Assembly (NCBI RefSeq): GCF_024494595.1 | Contig: NZ_JANHDI010000001.1 | Coordinates: 372,001-436,000, forward strand | Reading direction: 5' to 3' | Source of the DNA: Halobellus rarus | Lineage (GTDB): Archaea; Halobacteriota; Halobacteria; Halobacteriales; Haloferacaceae | Length of the DNA: 64,000 nucleotides | Part shown: one piece after another, positions 48,908 through 57,679 of the stretch | Layout: the number at the start of each line of letters is the position of its first letter | How positions within the stretch are numbered: position 1 is the stretch's first letter | The notes under the pieces: generated by a model | What the model was told of the DNA's origin: nothing | The model's database searches: none | What the model saw: the letters and a program-made list of their open reading frames with translations, nothing else | Translations under genes and position numbers: made by a program

Positions 48908-49166
48908 CGAACCACCTTTCTGACGCGGTGGGTTTCCTCGCTCACTGCGTTCGCTGTGGGCCCCCCCAACCCCGTCTTGCTGAGCGAGCCTCGCGGTACG
49001 GACCAGTGAAACAAAACCCGCCCGTGTTCTTTGACCCGTTCAGTCCAGCCCGGAAATCGAGCACTTTGTGCGCCGGTCTACGACACTAACTCAGTTAATC
49101 AAAAATAGCGCGGTTGGTAAAATGCTGTCAGTTGAAACTGTCGGGGAACGTTAGTCAGGGTATCCT
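48908..49166. other. Intergenic with dispersed GC repeat
   Basis: About 260 bp without a gene. After carS it carries CCACCTTT, then GGTGGGTTTCC and the CTCGCTCACTGCGTTCGCTG repeat, so it resembles the 3' elements around 47168-47653. The second half is AT-richer (TTAATCAAAAATAG) and probably holds the promoter of the 101-aa gene. Confidence 0.45.
48937..48956 (+). repeat. Dispersed 20-nt repeat, copy 1
   Basis: CTCGCTCACTGCGTTCGCTG occurs here and, identically, at 59658-59677 and 59953-59972. All copies are intergenic: one after carS and two in the tRNA-Asp fragment array. It is a GC-rich repeat of the kind scattered in haloarchaeal spacers; origin unknown. Confidence 0.6.
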
Positions 49167-49472
49167 ATGAAAATAAGTAATCTGCTCGCGTCCCTCGAAG
49201 ACGAACTCACGTTTCCGATCGATCAGGATTCAGTCATCAAGCAGGTCGGCGCAGCCGAAATCCAGGCTCCCGACGCTCAGGAAACTGAAACGGTCTCTAC
49301 GATCATCGGCCCCCTCGGGCAGGAAACGTACGATTCGGCCGACGAGTTGTACACGACCATCATCGGTAACGTAAGCGAGGAGTACATCGGACGCAAATTC
49401 TACGACGACCGTGGTGGTAATCTCTCCGAAGCGACGGCAGGACCAACGGACGAAGTCAACGTTTCGTTCTGA
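49167..49472 (+). CDS. Small haloarchaeal protein, 101 aa
   Basis: A small acidic protein beginning MKISNLLASLEDELTFPIDQDSVIKQVG. It has ETVSTIIGPLGQETYDSADELYTTIIGNVSEEYIGRKFYDDRGG, a pattern shared by a haloarchaeal small-protein group related to DUF2795/DUF5789 (tentative recall). Its codons are less GC-rich than its neighbours and both flanks are AT-rich, so it may be a recent arrival. No function known. Confidence 0.6.
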   Translation: MKISNLLASLEDELTFPIDQDSVIKQVGAAEIQAPDAQETETVSTIIGPLGQETYDSADELYTTIIGNVSEEYIGRKFYDDRGGNLSEATAGPTDEVNVSF

Positions 49473-49752
49473 GGAGTGCGTCGTCGCTGGCACGGTGGGT
49501 ACCCGTTGCCGACCGCGTCGGGTCGTACCCTCCTCTTATTGACGCTTCTGTGAGAACTATACATCAATATATTGAATAATATCAATAAGTCCGCCGCTCG
49601 ATTCGCAACCCAGATCTCACAGGTAATTCGATTTCACAGGCGTGAAAAATCATTTTGAATGATTCTATGATACTCCTCCTGCTTTCTTTCTCTCCCGTCG
49701 CCTCCGCTCGGAATCGTCCCGTTTAAGCGACTCCCCCGCGGTTTCACACGCA
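49473..49752. other. AT-rich spacer with palindromes before pyrE
   Basis: 280 bp without a gene. It includes the perfect 12-bp palindrome TCAATATATTGA (49564-49575), then AATAATATCAATAAG, and a TTTCAC-AGGC-GTGAAA inverted repeat (49632-49647). CGTTTAAGC lies about 27-30 nt before the pyrE ATG and is a likely promoter. Composition suggests a foreign or regulatory segment shared with the 101-aa gene. Confidence 0.45.
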
Positions 49753-50283
49753 ATGACGAACGACGAACTCATCGCGGCGCTGCGCGACGCCGACGCGGTC
49801 AAGTTCGGGGAGTTCGAGCTCTCCCACGGCGGCACCTCCGAGTACTACGTCGACAAGTACCTCTTCGAGACCGACCCCCACTGTCTCCGGTTGATCGCCG
49901 AGGCGTTCGCCGAGGAACTCTGCGGCGAGAAACTCGCGGGCGTCGCCCTCGGTGCGGTCCCGCTCGTCGCCGTCACGAGCGTCGAGACCGACACGCCGTA
50001 CGTCATCGCCCGAAAACAGGCCAAGGAGTACGGGACGGGCAACCGCATCGAGGGCCGCCTCGCCGAGGGCGAGGAGGTCGTCGTCCTCGAAGATATCGCG
50101 ACGACAGGGAAAAGCGCGCTCGACGCCGTCGAGGCCCTCCGCGACGCCGGTGCGGTAGTCGACCGCGTGCTCGTCGTCGTCGACCGCCAGGAGGGCGCGC
50201 GGGAGCGACTCGCGGAGGCCGACGTCGAACTCGACGCGCTCGTGACCGCGGACGACCTCCTCGACGACGAACACGCTTCCTGA
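49753..50283 (+). CDS. pyrE: Orotate phosphoribosyltransferase
   Basis: Makes OMP from orotate and PRPP in pyrimidine synthesis. The 176-residue protein has [41 protein letters not shown] (the catalytic loop) and the PRPP motif [15 protein letters not shown]. The next gene on the same strand is a regulator built on the same PRTase fold. Confidence 0.95.
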   Translation: MTNDELIAALRDADAVKFGEFELSHGGTSEYYVDKYLFETDPHCLRLIAEAFAEELCGEKLAGVALGAVPLVAVTSVETDTPYVIARKQAKEYGTGNRIEGRLAEGEEVVVLEDIATTGKSALDAVEALRDAGAVVDRVLVVVDRQEGARERLAEADVELDALVTADDLLDDEHAS

Positions 50284-50405
50284 CGGCCCCCGCTCCGTCC
50301 GCTCCCACCCCTTTCACTTCCGCGCGTCACTGTCACGAGCGTCGAAGGCCCGTCCTCACCGAACCTAATCCACGTTTGTGGTCTTTTTCGAGAGAATTCG
50401 TATCG

Positions 50406-50420
50406 ATATATTCATACTTG
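50406..50420 (+). promoter_or_regulatory. Promoter of the GfcR-like gene
   Basis: GATATATTCATACTT lies about 22-36 nt before the ATG at 50442. It includes TATCGATA, a perfect palindrome that could be part of an operator. Confidence 0.4.
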
Positions 50421-50441
50421 CGAAACCTCGCAGGTCAGTAT

Positions 50442-51161
50442 ATGAACAGAGCGGAGAAAGCGGCCCTCCAGTTACAGTCGGTTGCGGTTCTGCGGATGCT
50501 CAAGGAGACCCGGACGTACGACGAACTCGCCGATCTCACGGGCCTGCCGGCGGGTGACCTCAACCGCTACGTCAACGGCCACGTCCTCCCCGGCGCGGAA
50601 CGGGCGCGGGAAGTCGTCGACGGCGTCGGCCGCGACGCGTTGGCGACGGAACTGCGCGCCCGCGTCGAGTTCGACGACGGCGGCTACGTCGACAACTCCG
50701 GGGTCGTCTTCGATCAGTCCTTCCTCGACCTCGTCGCCCCCGTCGCCGCCAACGCGCTCGGCTTCGAGCGGCCGGACGTCGTCCTGACGGCCGCCACCGA
50801 CGGCATCACGCTGGGCGCGGCGATGGCGAGTTACTTCGACGCCCGCGTCGCGTACGCGAAGAAGTCGAAGGAGACGGCCGTCGAGGAGTTCATCGAGTCG
50901 CGACAGCGACTCGCCTCCGGCATCGAACTCACCTACTACCTCCCCGAACGGGCGCTCTCCGGCGGGGAGAACGTCCTAATCGTCGACGACCTCATCCGCT
51001 CGGGCGAGACCCAGGAGCTCTTGCTCGACATCGCGACGCAGGCCGACGCCGACGTCACCGGCGTCTTCACGCTCATCGCGGTCGGCCAAGAGGGGATCGA
51101 CCGCGCCCGCGAACTCACCGACGCCCCGGTCGGCGCGCTCACGACGTTCGACGCCGAGTGA
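50442..51161 (+). CDS. gfcR: PRTase-like transcriptional regulator, GfcR type
   Basis: A 239-residue regulator. Residues 1 to about 60 are a helix-turn-helix (MLKETRTYDELADLTGLPAGDLNRYVNGHVLPG). The rest is a phosphoribosyltransferase fold with the PRPP-like motif VLIVDDLIRSGETQ. In Haloferax, GfcR of this architecture activates sugar-catabolism genes. Here it sits between pyrE and a purine permease, so it could instead, or also, respond to PRPP or nucleobases. Orthology to GfcR rests on architecture; the ligand cannot be read from the sequence. Confidence 0.85.
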   Translation: MNRAEKAALQLQSVAVLRMLKETRTYDELADLTGLPAGDLNRYVNGHVLPGAERAREVVDGVGRDALATELRARVEFDDGGYVDNSGVVFDQSFLDLVAPVAANALGFERPDVVLTAATDGITLGAAMASYFDARVAYAKKSKETAVEEFIESRQRLASGIELTYYLPERALSGGENVLIVDDLIRSGETQELLLDIATQADADVTGVFTLIAVGQEGIDRARELTDAPVGALTTFDAE

Positions 51162-51258
51162 GTCGGCGGCGGTCGCTCGACCGGTTGTAGGGAGGGGTTC
51201 TCGAATCGACGATGAAAACGCTTATCGAGTGGTTTCTGGTTATGCTCAGACGTGCATT

Positions 51259-52671
51259 ATGGGACTCGCTGAATCCGTCGCAGGCTACTTCGATGTACAA
51301 GAACACGGATCGTCCGTCCGGACCGAACTCCTCGCCGGGCTGACAACCTTCCTGACGATGTCGTACATTATCGTGGTCAATCCCGCGATAATGACCGACA
51401 ATCCGAACACGGAGCTGGTGGAAGGGATCGTCATCGAGGGCTTCTCGACGGGCGAAATCCAGTCGATGCTCGCTATTGTCACGATCCTCGCGGCGGCCAC
51501 GGCGACGTTCGTGATGGCCGTCTACGCGAATCGACCGTTCGCGCAGGCCCCGGGGCTCGGGCTCAACGCGTTCTTCGCGATCACTGTCGTCGGGATCCTC
51601 GGCGTCCCGTGGCAGACCGCACTCGCCGCCGTCGTCGTCGAGGGGATTATCTTCATCATTCTCACGGCGATCGGCGCGCGCGAGTACGTCATCAATCTGT
51701 TTCCGAAACCCGTGAAATTCGCGGTCGGGACCGGTATCGGACTGTTTCTCGCGCTGATCGGCCTGCAGGCGATGGGAATCGTCGTCGACGACCCGGGCAC
51801 GATGGTTGGCCTGGGATCGATCGCCTCCGACCCCGTGGCTATCGTCTCCGTGCTCGGGCTGTTCTTCACGCTCGCACTCTACGCTCGTGGGGTCCCCGGA
51901 TCGATCATCATCGGCATCGTGGTAACGACGATCGTCGGCTGGGCTGCGACCGCGTTCGGGCCGGTCGCGGCCGACGCCGGTCTCGTGGCCGGTTCGACGT
52001 CGGCCACGTACGACATCACGCCGCTCGCGGGCGCGTTCGTCTCCGGCTTCGGTAACGTCGAGGCGTTCTCCTTCGCACTCATCGTCTTCACCTTCTTCTT
52101 CGTCGACTTCTTCGACACCGCCGGCACGCTCGTCGGTGTCGGACAGGCGGGGGACTTCCTCGACGAGAACGGGGACCTCCCCGACATCGACAAGCCGCTG
52201 ATGGCCGACGCCGTCGGGACGACCGTCGGCGGGATGCTCGGCACCTCGACGGTAACGACGTTCATCGAATCCGCAACGGGCGTCGAGGAGGGCGGTCGAA
52301 CCGGCCTGACAGCGCTCACCGTCGCCGCGCTGTTCGTCGCCTCCTTGGCGATCGTCCCGCTTGCGACCTCCATCCCGCAGTACGCCTCACACATCGCGCT
52401 CGTCGTGATCGGCGTCGTGATGATCCAGAACGTCGTCGACATCGACTGGAGCGAGTTGACGAACGTGATCCCGGCCGGCCTGACGATCCTGGTGATGCCG
52501 TTCACCTACTCGATCGCGTACGGCATCGCCGCGGGCATCGCCTCGTATCCGATCGTCAAATTCGCTGCGGGCGAGAGCGAGGACGTCCGAGTCGGACACT
52601 GGGTGCTCGCCGCGGCGTTCGTCGTCTACTTCGTCGTCCGGACGGGTGGCGTCCTCGCCGCGCAGGTGTAA
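51259..52671 (+). CDS. Xanthine/uracil/purine permease, AzgA type (NCS2)
   Basis: A 470-residue transporter with about 12 membrane segments. The AzgA-like N-terminus is RTELLAGLTTFLTMSYIIVVNPAIM. Further features are FAQAPGLGLNAFFA and the substrate region FFFVDFFDTAGTLVGVG with LGTSTVTTFIESATGVEEGGRTGL. It probably imports guanine, hypoxanthine or related bases. The ATG at 51259 is chosen; the upstream GTG lies in the promoter region. Likely linked to the preceding PRTase regulator. Confidence 0.93.
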   Translation: MGLAESVAGYFDVQEHGSSVRTELLAGLTTFLTMSYIIVVNPAIMTDNPNTELVEGIVIEGFSTGEIQSMLAIVTILAAATATFVMAVYANRPFAQAPGLGLNAFFAITVVGILGVPWQTALAAVVVEGIIFIILTAIGAREYVINLFPKPVKFAVGTGIGLFLALIGLQAMGIVVDDPGTMVGLGSIASDPVAIVSVLGLFFTLALYARGVPGSIIIGIVVTTIVGWAATAFGPVAADAGLVAGSTSATYDITPLAGAFVSGFGNVEAFSFALIVFTFFFVDFFDTAGTLVGVGQAGDFLDENGDLPDIDKPLMADAVGTTVGGMLGTSTVTTFIESATGVEEGGRTGLTALTVAALFVASLAIVPLATSIPQYASHIALVVIGVVMIQNVVDIDWSELTNVIPAGLTILVMPFTYSIAYGIAAGIASYPIVKFAAGESEDVRVGHWVLAAAFVVYFVVRTGGVLAAQV

Positions 52672-52769
52672 CAGGCGAACGACCGGTGGGTCGGCGTGCC
52701 CCGCCGCTCTGCCGCTGCTCACCACTGTGGACCGCAAGAGATTCATCCTCCACCGCCGCACCCACATAT

Positions 52770-54185
52770 GTGAATCTGCCCTCGATTTCCCGAGCGAACG
52801 CCGCTCGACTCGTCGCCCTCCTCGTGGTCGTCTCCCTCCTCGCGCCGTCGGCCGTTTCGGCGCTGGCGTACGATCCCGCCGAGGAGACGGACCTAGAGCG
52901 CGGCAACATCACGAGTCCGGCGAACAACTCGACCGTCATCAGCGTTCAGGGATTCACCTTCCGGGGCAATACGAACGCGAAGAAGCCCGCCAGACTCGTC
53001 TCCGTCGACGAACGGGGGAACCTCGAGTGGACCCACGACGACAACGTCGGCGGCAACGCCTGGTTCTTCGACGTCGACCCGCTCCCGAACGGGAACCTGC
53101 TCGTCTCCTCGCCGCGCGCGGGCGATACGGTCCTCTTCGAGTTGGATCCCGACACCCGCGAGCGCGTCTGGCAGGAACGCTTCAATATGACGGACACCCA
53201 CGACGTCGCGTACCTCGGTGACGACCGCATCGCCATCGCGAACATGCGACAGTGGAACGAGTCCGCGGGCAGAAGCGACGACCGGGTCGTGGTCTACAAC
53301 CGCTCCTCCGGGGAGTTCACCTGGGAGTGGTACTTCCGGAACCACTACCCCGAGAGCACCGACGGCGGCTACAGCAGCGACTGGACGCACGTCAACGACG
53401 TCGACAAGGTCGGCGAGGACCGTCTGCTGCTCTCTCCGCGCAACTTCGATCAGGCGATCGTCGTCGATATGGAATCCAAGGAGATCGTCGAGCGCCTCGG
53501 CAGCGACGACGACTACTCAGTGATGCGCGAACAGCACAACCCCGACTGGCTGCTGAGCGAGGACGGGAACCCGACGATCCTCGTCGCCGACAGCGAGAAC
53601 AACCGCGTCGTCGAGTACGCGAAGGAAGACGGCGAGTGGGTCCGGACCTGGGAGGTCGGCTCGAACACGCTCACGTGGCCGCGGGACGCCGATCGGCTCC
53701 CCAACGGCAACACGCTCGTCACCGACACCCTCAACCACCGCGTGATGGAGATCACGCCCACCGGTGAGGTCGTCTGGGAGTACTACGCGACCTGGGGCCC
53801 CTACGACGCCGAACGGATGGGAACCGGCCCCGAGTCGTCCGGGCCGACGATCCGCGATATGAACGCCAGCGGCACGTACCCGATCACCGGGAGCGCGAAC
53901 CTCACCGCCGGCGGCAACGACAGCGTCGGCTTCGACGGTCGGATCCGGGCCACCTTCGCTGGCACGCCCATCGAGGGCCCGATGAACGAGTTCGCGACCC
54001 GCTGGGCGCACGTGACGCCGTGGCTCCGCCCCGTCTGGATGTCCGGGTGGGACTTCGTGTGGACGATTACCGCCGCCCTCGTCGGCGCCGTGTGGGTGAG
54101 CGGTGAACTGATCGCGGGGCGTCGAAAGATCGTCGCGGGCGCTCGTCGGCTCGCCGCAGCGGTACGGCAACTCGTCGATCGGTAA
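52770..54185 (+). CDS. Arylsulfotransferase-like propeller membrane protein
   Basis: A 471-residue exported protein. A GTG start at 52770 gives a signal/anchor helix (ANAARLVALLVVVSLLAPSAVSALA). The middle (about residues 60-370) is a six-bladed propeller of the Asst (arylsulfotransferase) type, with repeated D-x-x-P-N-G-N-x-L motifs (DPLPNGNLLV, RLPNGNTLVTD) and HDVAYLGDD, HVNDVDKVGED, LNHRVMEI. A C-terminal membrane helix (FVWTITAALVGAVWVSG) ends in an Arg-rich tail. The catalytic His of bacterial Asst cannot be pinned down. Alternative starts upstream lack a signal. Confidence 0.78.
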   Translation: MNLPSISRANAARLVALLVVVSLLAPSAVSALAYDPAEETDLERGNITSPANNSTVISVQGFTFRGNTNAKKPARLVSVDERGNLEWTHDDNVGGNAWFFDVDPLPNGNLLVSSPRAGDTVLFELDPDTRERVWQERFNMTDTHDVAYLGDDRIAIANMRQWNESAGRSDDRVVVYNRSSGEFTWEWYFRNHYPESTDGGYSSDWTHVNDVDKVGEDRLLLSPRNFDQAIVVDMESKEIVERLGSDDDYSVMREQHNPDWLLSEDGNPTILVADSENNRVVEYAKEDGEWVRTWEVGSNTLTWPRDADRLPNGNTLVTDTLNHRVMEITPTGEVVWEYYATWGPYDAERMGTGPESSGPTIRDMNASGTYPITGSANLTAGGNDSVGFDGRIRATFAGTPIEGPMNEFATRWAHVTPWLRPVWMSGWDFVWTITAALVGAVWVSGELIAGRRKIVAGARRLAAAVRQLVDR

Positions 54186-54277
54186 TCGCTTTTCCATCCA
54201 CCGGTCCGTCGACTATCGTGCGTTTCTCGCGCACTCGACCACGTGACTCTTTAGGACTCCTGCGCTAGCTGACGGTG

Positions 54278-54535
54278 ATGTCAGATCTCGTCCTGTACGA
54301 AACCGCGGGCTGCCCGTACTGCGCGAAGGTGACGGACAAACTGAACGAACTCGGTTTGGAGTACGAGTCGGTGATGGTCCCCTCCGCGCACAGCGAACGG
54401 ACCGAGGTAGAAGCGATCAGCGGCCAGACCGGCGTCCCGGTCCTCGTCGACGAGGCCAACGGCGTCGAGGGAATGTCCGAGAGCGACGACATCGTCGAGT
54501 ACCTCGAAGAGACGTACGGCGAGGCGGCGAACTGA
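54278..54535 (+). CDS. Glutaredoxin-like protein
   Basis: An 85-residue thioredoxin-fold protein with the redox site GCPYC (CPYC), the cis-Pro GVPVLVD and the GMSESDDIVEYLEE terminal helix. It may reduce disulfides or carry electrons using small thiols (gamma-glutamylcysteine in halophiles, by established knowledge). The ATG at 54278 starts directly before the first strand. CTCTTTAGGA lies about 27 nt upstream. Confidence 0.9.
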   Translation: MSDLVLYETAGCPYCAKVTDKLNELGLEYESVMVPSAHSERTEVEAISGQTGVPVLVDEANGVEGMSESDDIVEYLEETYGEAAN

Positions 54536-54662
54536 GAACGCGGCGACGACACGGCGGAACGCGTCCGAACGGATCGCAATCGATCGCCGATGGTGGGGTC
54601 GCTCTTCTATTCGACTACCGTTCACCGAGGGGACCGACTCGACAGCCGTTCTGAGGAATTCC

Positions 54663-55640
54663 CTACGCTTCGGACGGTTCCTGTGACCGATCGCGGATGA
54701 GGTCGCGGATCTCGTCGGGGTCGTTGATGTCGGCGAGTTCCTCACAACTGACGAGGGCGGTACCCTCGACGGACTCGCGCTTCGACTGGTCCTCGGTGAA
54801 GTAGACCGAGCGCGTCTGCGTGACCTCGCCGAGCGATGACATAATCCGCGCGCGCTTCTCCGCGCTGCGGGTGAACGCGGAGTGGCCGGTGAGCATCGGC
54901 GTGAAGTCCCGCCGGCGCTCGTCGTCCTCGCTGACCGCCTTGAAGGGCGCGCGGGCGGTCGGGTGGACGGTGAACCCCGCCCGCGTCAGGACGTGGACGA
55001 CGTGTTCGTCGTCGGATTCGGGATCGGGGTCGTCGGGCGTCGGCTCGGCGTCGCGGACGTCCTCGGCCCCGTCCATCACCTCGACGGGGCTCGAGAACGG
55101 CTGATCGAACATCTCCTCGAGTTGGATCGCCACCTCGATGCTCGCGTTCATTCCGTCCTCGTACTTCGAGACGGTCCGCCGCGAGACGCCGAGTTCCGTC
55201 GCTAACTGGCCGAGACTCCACCCGCGTTCGCGGCGCTCGTCCGACAGGAGATCACCGTCGATATTGACGTAGAGGCCGCCCGGCGCGGCGTAGATGAGCG
55301 GCGGCACACCTTCGATGAACAGGTCCATCGCCGTGTCGGGGTTGAACACCGGCACGCCGTGTCGGAAGTACACGACGCCCGGCTTCAGATCCTCGTCGCG
55401 CGTCCGCAGCCCGACGACCATCGGCGTCGCGTCGAGGTAGGTGCCCAGCCGTCGCATCTCCTCGCCGGTCGTCCCGTCGAACGCGTCGATGTTGCCGAGT
55501 ATCTTCAGGAGCACAAGGTCCTCGCCTCGCCTCGCGGCGATGTCGAAACTCTTCGGTCGGATCGCACAGCGCTCGCTGACGAGGAATCCGGCGTCCTCGA
55601 GCATCGCCGTGACGTTTCCGACTAGCGCGGACCGTGACAT
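54663..55640 (-). CDS. HTH transcriptional regulator, Cro/C1-type family
   Basis: A 325-residue regulator. The N-terminal domain (about 1-125) resembles a nuclease-fold or ligand module: [18 protein letters not shown]. The helix-turn-helix is [28 protein letters not shown] (about 133-160). The C-terminal part has [26 protein letters not shown]. It matches a broadly archaeal family of putative HTH-type regulators (as in MJ1164-like proteins; tentative). It is divergent from tiaS across 125 bp. Confidence 0.85.
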   Translation of the reverse strand: MSRSALVGNVTAMLEDAGFLVSERCAIRPKSFDIAARRGEDLVLLKILGNIDAFDGTTGEEMRRLGTYLDATPMVVGLRTRDEDLKPGVVYFRHGVPVFNPDTAMDLFIEGVPPLIYAAPGGLYVNIDGDLLSDERRERGWSLGQLATELGVSRRTVSKYEDGMNASIEVAIQLEEMFDQPFSSPVEVMDGAEDVRDAEPTPDDPDPESDDEHVVHVLTRAGFTVHPTARAPFKAVSEDDERRRDFTPMLTGHSAFTRSAEKRARIMSSLGEVTQTRSVYFTEDQSKRESVEGTALVSCEELADINDPDEIRDLIRDRSQEPSEA

Positions 55641-55765
55641 AAAGGGGTATAGGCGATTCAGCGCATATATGCGTTGTGCCGTCCATCCGCTACAGCGACG
55701 TCCAGTCGGGCGATTCTGACGCGCTCCCGAAAGTCGTTAGCCGTCGCGTCGACTACGTCCGATCG

Positions 55766-57043
55766 ATGACGATCATCGGCCTCGACGACACCGACTCCCG
55801 CGAGCGTGGGATGTGCACGACGTACCTCGCGACGCGGCTGGCCGAGGCCATCGACGAGGCGGGCGGTGCGGTCGACAGACGGCTCTTGATCCGGCTCAAC
55901 CCCGCGGTCGAACACAAGACCCGCGGCAACGCCGCGCTCGCGATCCACACCGACATCGACTCCGAGCGGGCGCTCGACCTCGCCGTCGCCGAACTGGAAC
56001 CCCTCGCCGAGGTCGACGACCCACGGACGAGTCCCGGCGTCGTCGTCGCCGACGACGAACCCGCGGCAGTTCCGGACGCCGTCGCCGAGTTCACCCGACG
56101 GGCGATCCGAGAGCTCCTCGATCCGACGGACGCGCTCGAACTCCTCGACGAAGCGGGCTACCGCCACCGCGGGTGGGCCGGCGGCCGCGGCCGGATCGGC
56201 GCGCTCGCCGCCGTCGGCTCGTGGGCCGCCCTCGACCAGTGGACCTACGAGCACATCGCCTACCGGGAGTTCGACCGCTGTGGAACGCCCCGAGACGTCG
56301 ACGAGGACTCCGTCTTCGAGGCCGCAGAGTGCGCCTATCCCGACGCGTGGGACACGGTCGACCGCGTCGAGGCGCAGGCCGTCTGCGTCCCGAACGCGCC
56401 GGGGCCGATCATCTACGGGATCCGCGGCGACGACGCCCGCGTCGTCTCGGATCTGGCCGGTCGGATCGAGAGCGAACCCGTCGAGCGAACGGCGACGTTC
56501 CTGACGAACCAGGGTACCGACGTGCACCTGCGAGACGGCGCGCTGGGTGACCTCCGCGACGGCCGCGCCTACCGAGTCGACGGCACCGTCGCGAGCGACC
56601 CGGAGACCCGTCGCGGCGGTCACGTCTTCTTCCAGCTCCGCGACCCGAACGCGGTCGACACCCACATCGACTGCGTCGCCTTCGAACCGACGAAGCGCTT
56701 CCGGGACCGCGTCCGAGCACTCCGTGTCGGCGACGACCTCACCGTCTGCGGCGAGGTGGGAAGCGGCACGCTCAAACTGGAGAAGTTCGCCGTTCGATCG
56801 CTGCGACGGACCGAGGAGACGAACCCGACCTGCCCGGAGTGCGGCCGCTCGATGGCGAGCGCCGGTCGGGATCAGGGCTACCGCTGCCGAGACTGCGGGA
56901 CGTCGCGGTCGAGTCCCGAAACCGTCGACCTCGACCGTGACCTCGAGACCGGCTGGTACGAGGTCCCGCCGTGTGCGCGCCGCCACATCGCGAAACCGCT
57001 GATCCGGGGCGGCTTCGACGCGCCGGTCCATCCCGAGCGGTGA
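55766..57043 (+). CDS. tiaS: tRNA(Ile2) 2-agmatinylcytidine synthetase TiaS
   Basis: Attaches agmatine to C34 of tRNA-Ile2 with ATP, so that the anticodon reads AUA only. The 425-residue protein begins MTIIGLDDTDSRERGMCTTYLA. It has GWAGGRGRIGALAAVGSW, an OB-like domain (YRVDGTVASDPETRRGGHVFF) and a C-terminal zinc ribbon (CPECGRSMASAGRDQGYRCRDCG). The ATG at 55766 is preferred because it starts the catalytic domain. The agmatine source pdaD is 23 kb away in this window. Confidence 0.95.
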   Translation: MTIIGLDDTDSRERGMCTTYLATRLAEAIDEAGGAVDRRLLIRLNPAVEHKTRGNAALAIHTDIDSERALDLAVAELEPLAEVDDPRTSPGVVVADDEPAAVPDAVAEFTRRAIRELLDPTDALELLDEAGYRHRGWAGGRGRIGALAAVGSWAALDQWTYEHIAYREFDRCGTPRDVDEDSVFEAAECAYPDAWDTVDRVEAQAVCVPNAPGPIIYGIRGDDARVVSDLAGRIESEPVERTATFLTNQGTDVHLRDGALGDLRDGRAYRVDGTVASDPETRRGGHVFFQLRDPNAVDTHIDCVAFEPTKRFRDRVRALRVGDDLTVCGEVGSGTLKLEKFAVRSLRRTEETNPTCPECGRSMASAGRDQGYRCRDCGTSRSSPETVDLDRDLETGWYEVPPCARRHIAKPLIRGGFDAPVHPER

Positions 57044-57126
57044 GTCACTCAGACTCCGATCTCCTGATCTCGGCGCGGTGAGTCGATGAGAGTTCCGATC
57101 TCCTGATCCCGGATCGGTGAGTCGAT
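57038..57126. repeat. 38-bp imperfect tandem repeat after tiaS
   Basis: CGGTGAGTC starts at 57038, 57076 and 57115, giving a 38-39-bp period of a bit over two copies. Each of the first two copies is followed by CCGATCTCCTGATC. The first copy includes the last codon and stop of tiaS (CGG TGA). It lies between convergent genes and is non-coding, so it probably arose by slippage or unequal exchange. Confidence 0.65.
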
Positions 57127-57151
57127 CAGTGGCGTGCGGGGTCCCGCAGTC

Positions 57152-57604
57152 TCACTCCTCGACCACCAGAATCTCCGTGTTCGCCCGGCGGTCGACGTAC
57201 TGGCTCCCGGACGGCGGCTTCACGTCGACGACGAGCGTTCCGGTCTCCTGATTCGCCCGGGTGTCGGGATCGACGGTGACGCTCGCGACCCCGTTCGCGT
57301 CCGATTTCGCGGTCACCACGCCGTCCATCTCGGCGCTGCCGTCCTTGACGACCACCGTCGCGCCCTCGACGCCGTCGCCGTCGTCGTCGACCACGACGAG
57401 TTCGAGTTCCTGCTCGCCGGGCTCCACCACGTCGGGTGTGGGACGAACGTCGAGCTCGGAGACGGCGAGTCCCTGCACCCCCGAGAGCATATTCAGCATC
57501 ACGCTCATCGTGGCGACGCCGACCACGAGGGCGATCACGAGTCTGATCGGCAGTCCTTCGATCGCGCGGTCGTCGCCGGCGAACCGTCGGAGTTCGTCGA
57601 ACAT
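57152..57604 (-). CDS. Membrane-anchored protein with Ig-like domain
   Basis: A 150-residue protein not assigned to a function. The N-terminus FDELRRFAGDDRAIEGLPIRLVIALVVGVATMSVMLNML is a charged leader and one hydrophobic helix, somewhat like a class III signal peptide or pilin. The rest looks like a carboxypeptidase-regulatory/Ig-like beta domain (VVVDDDGDGVEGATVVVKDGSA). It probably sits on the outer face of the membrane. Divergent from the HerA-like gene with 75 bp. Confidence 0.7.
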   Translation of the reverse strand: MFDELRRFAGDDRAIEGLPIRLVIALVVGVATMSVMLNMLSGVQGLAVSELDVRPTPDVVEPGEQELELVVVDDDGDGVEGATVVVKDGSAEMDGVVTAKSDANGVASVTVDPDTRANQETGTLVVDVKPPSGSQYVDRRANTEILVVEE

Positions 57605-57679
57605 ACCGGCCGTGGTCCCGTCCCCGCATATAAACGCTCGCCCGAGGGTTCAAGTCGGGGAACGGGACCACTCCTGCCG

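Noticed and set aside
50442-51161. Second orotate phosphoribosyltransferase
   Set aside because: The PRTase fold is there, but an N-terminal helix-turn-helix and the lack of the OPRT catalytic loop point to a regulator.
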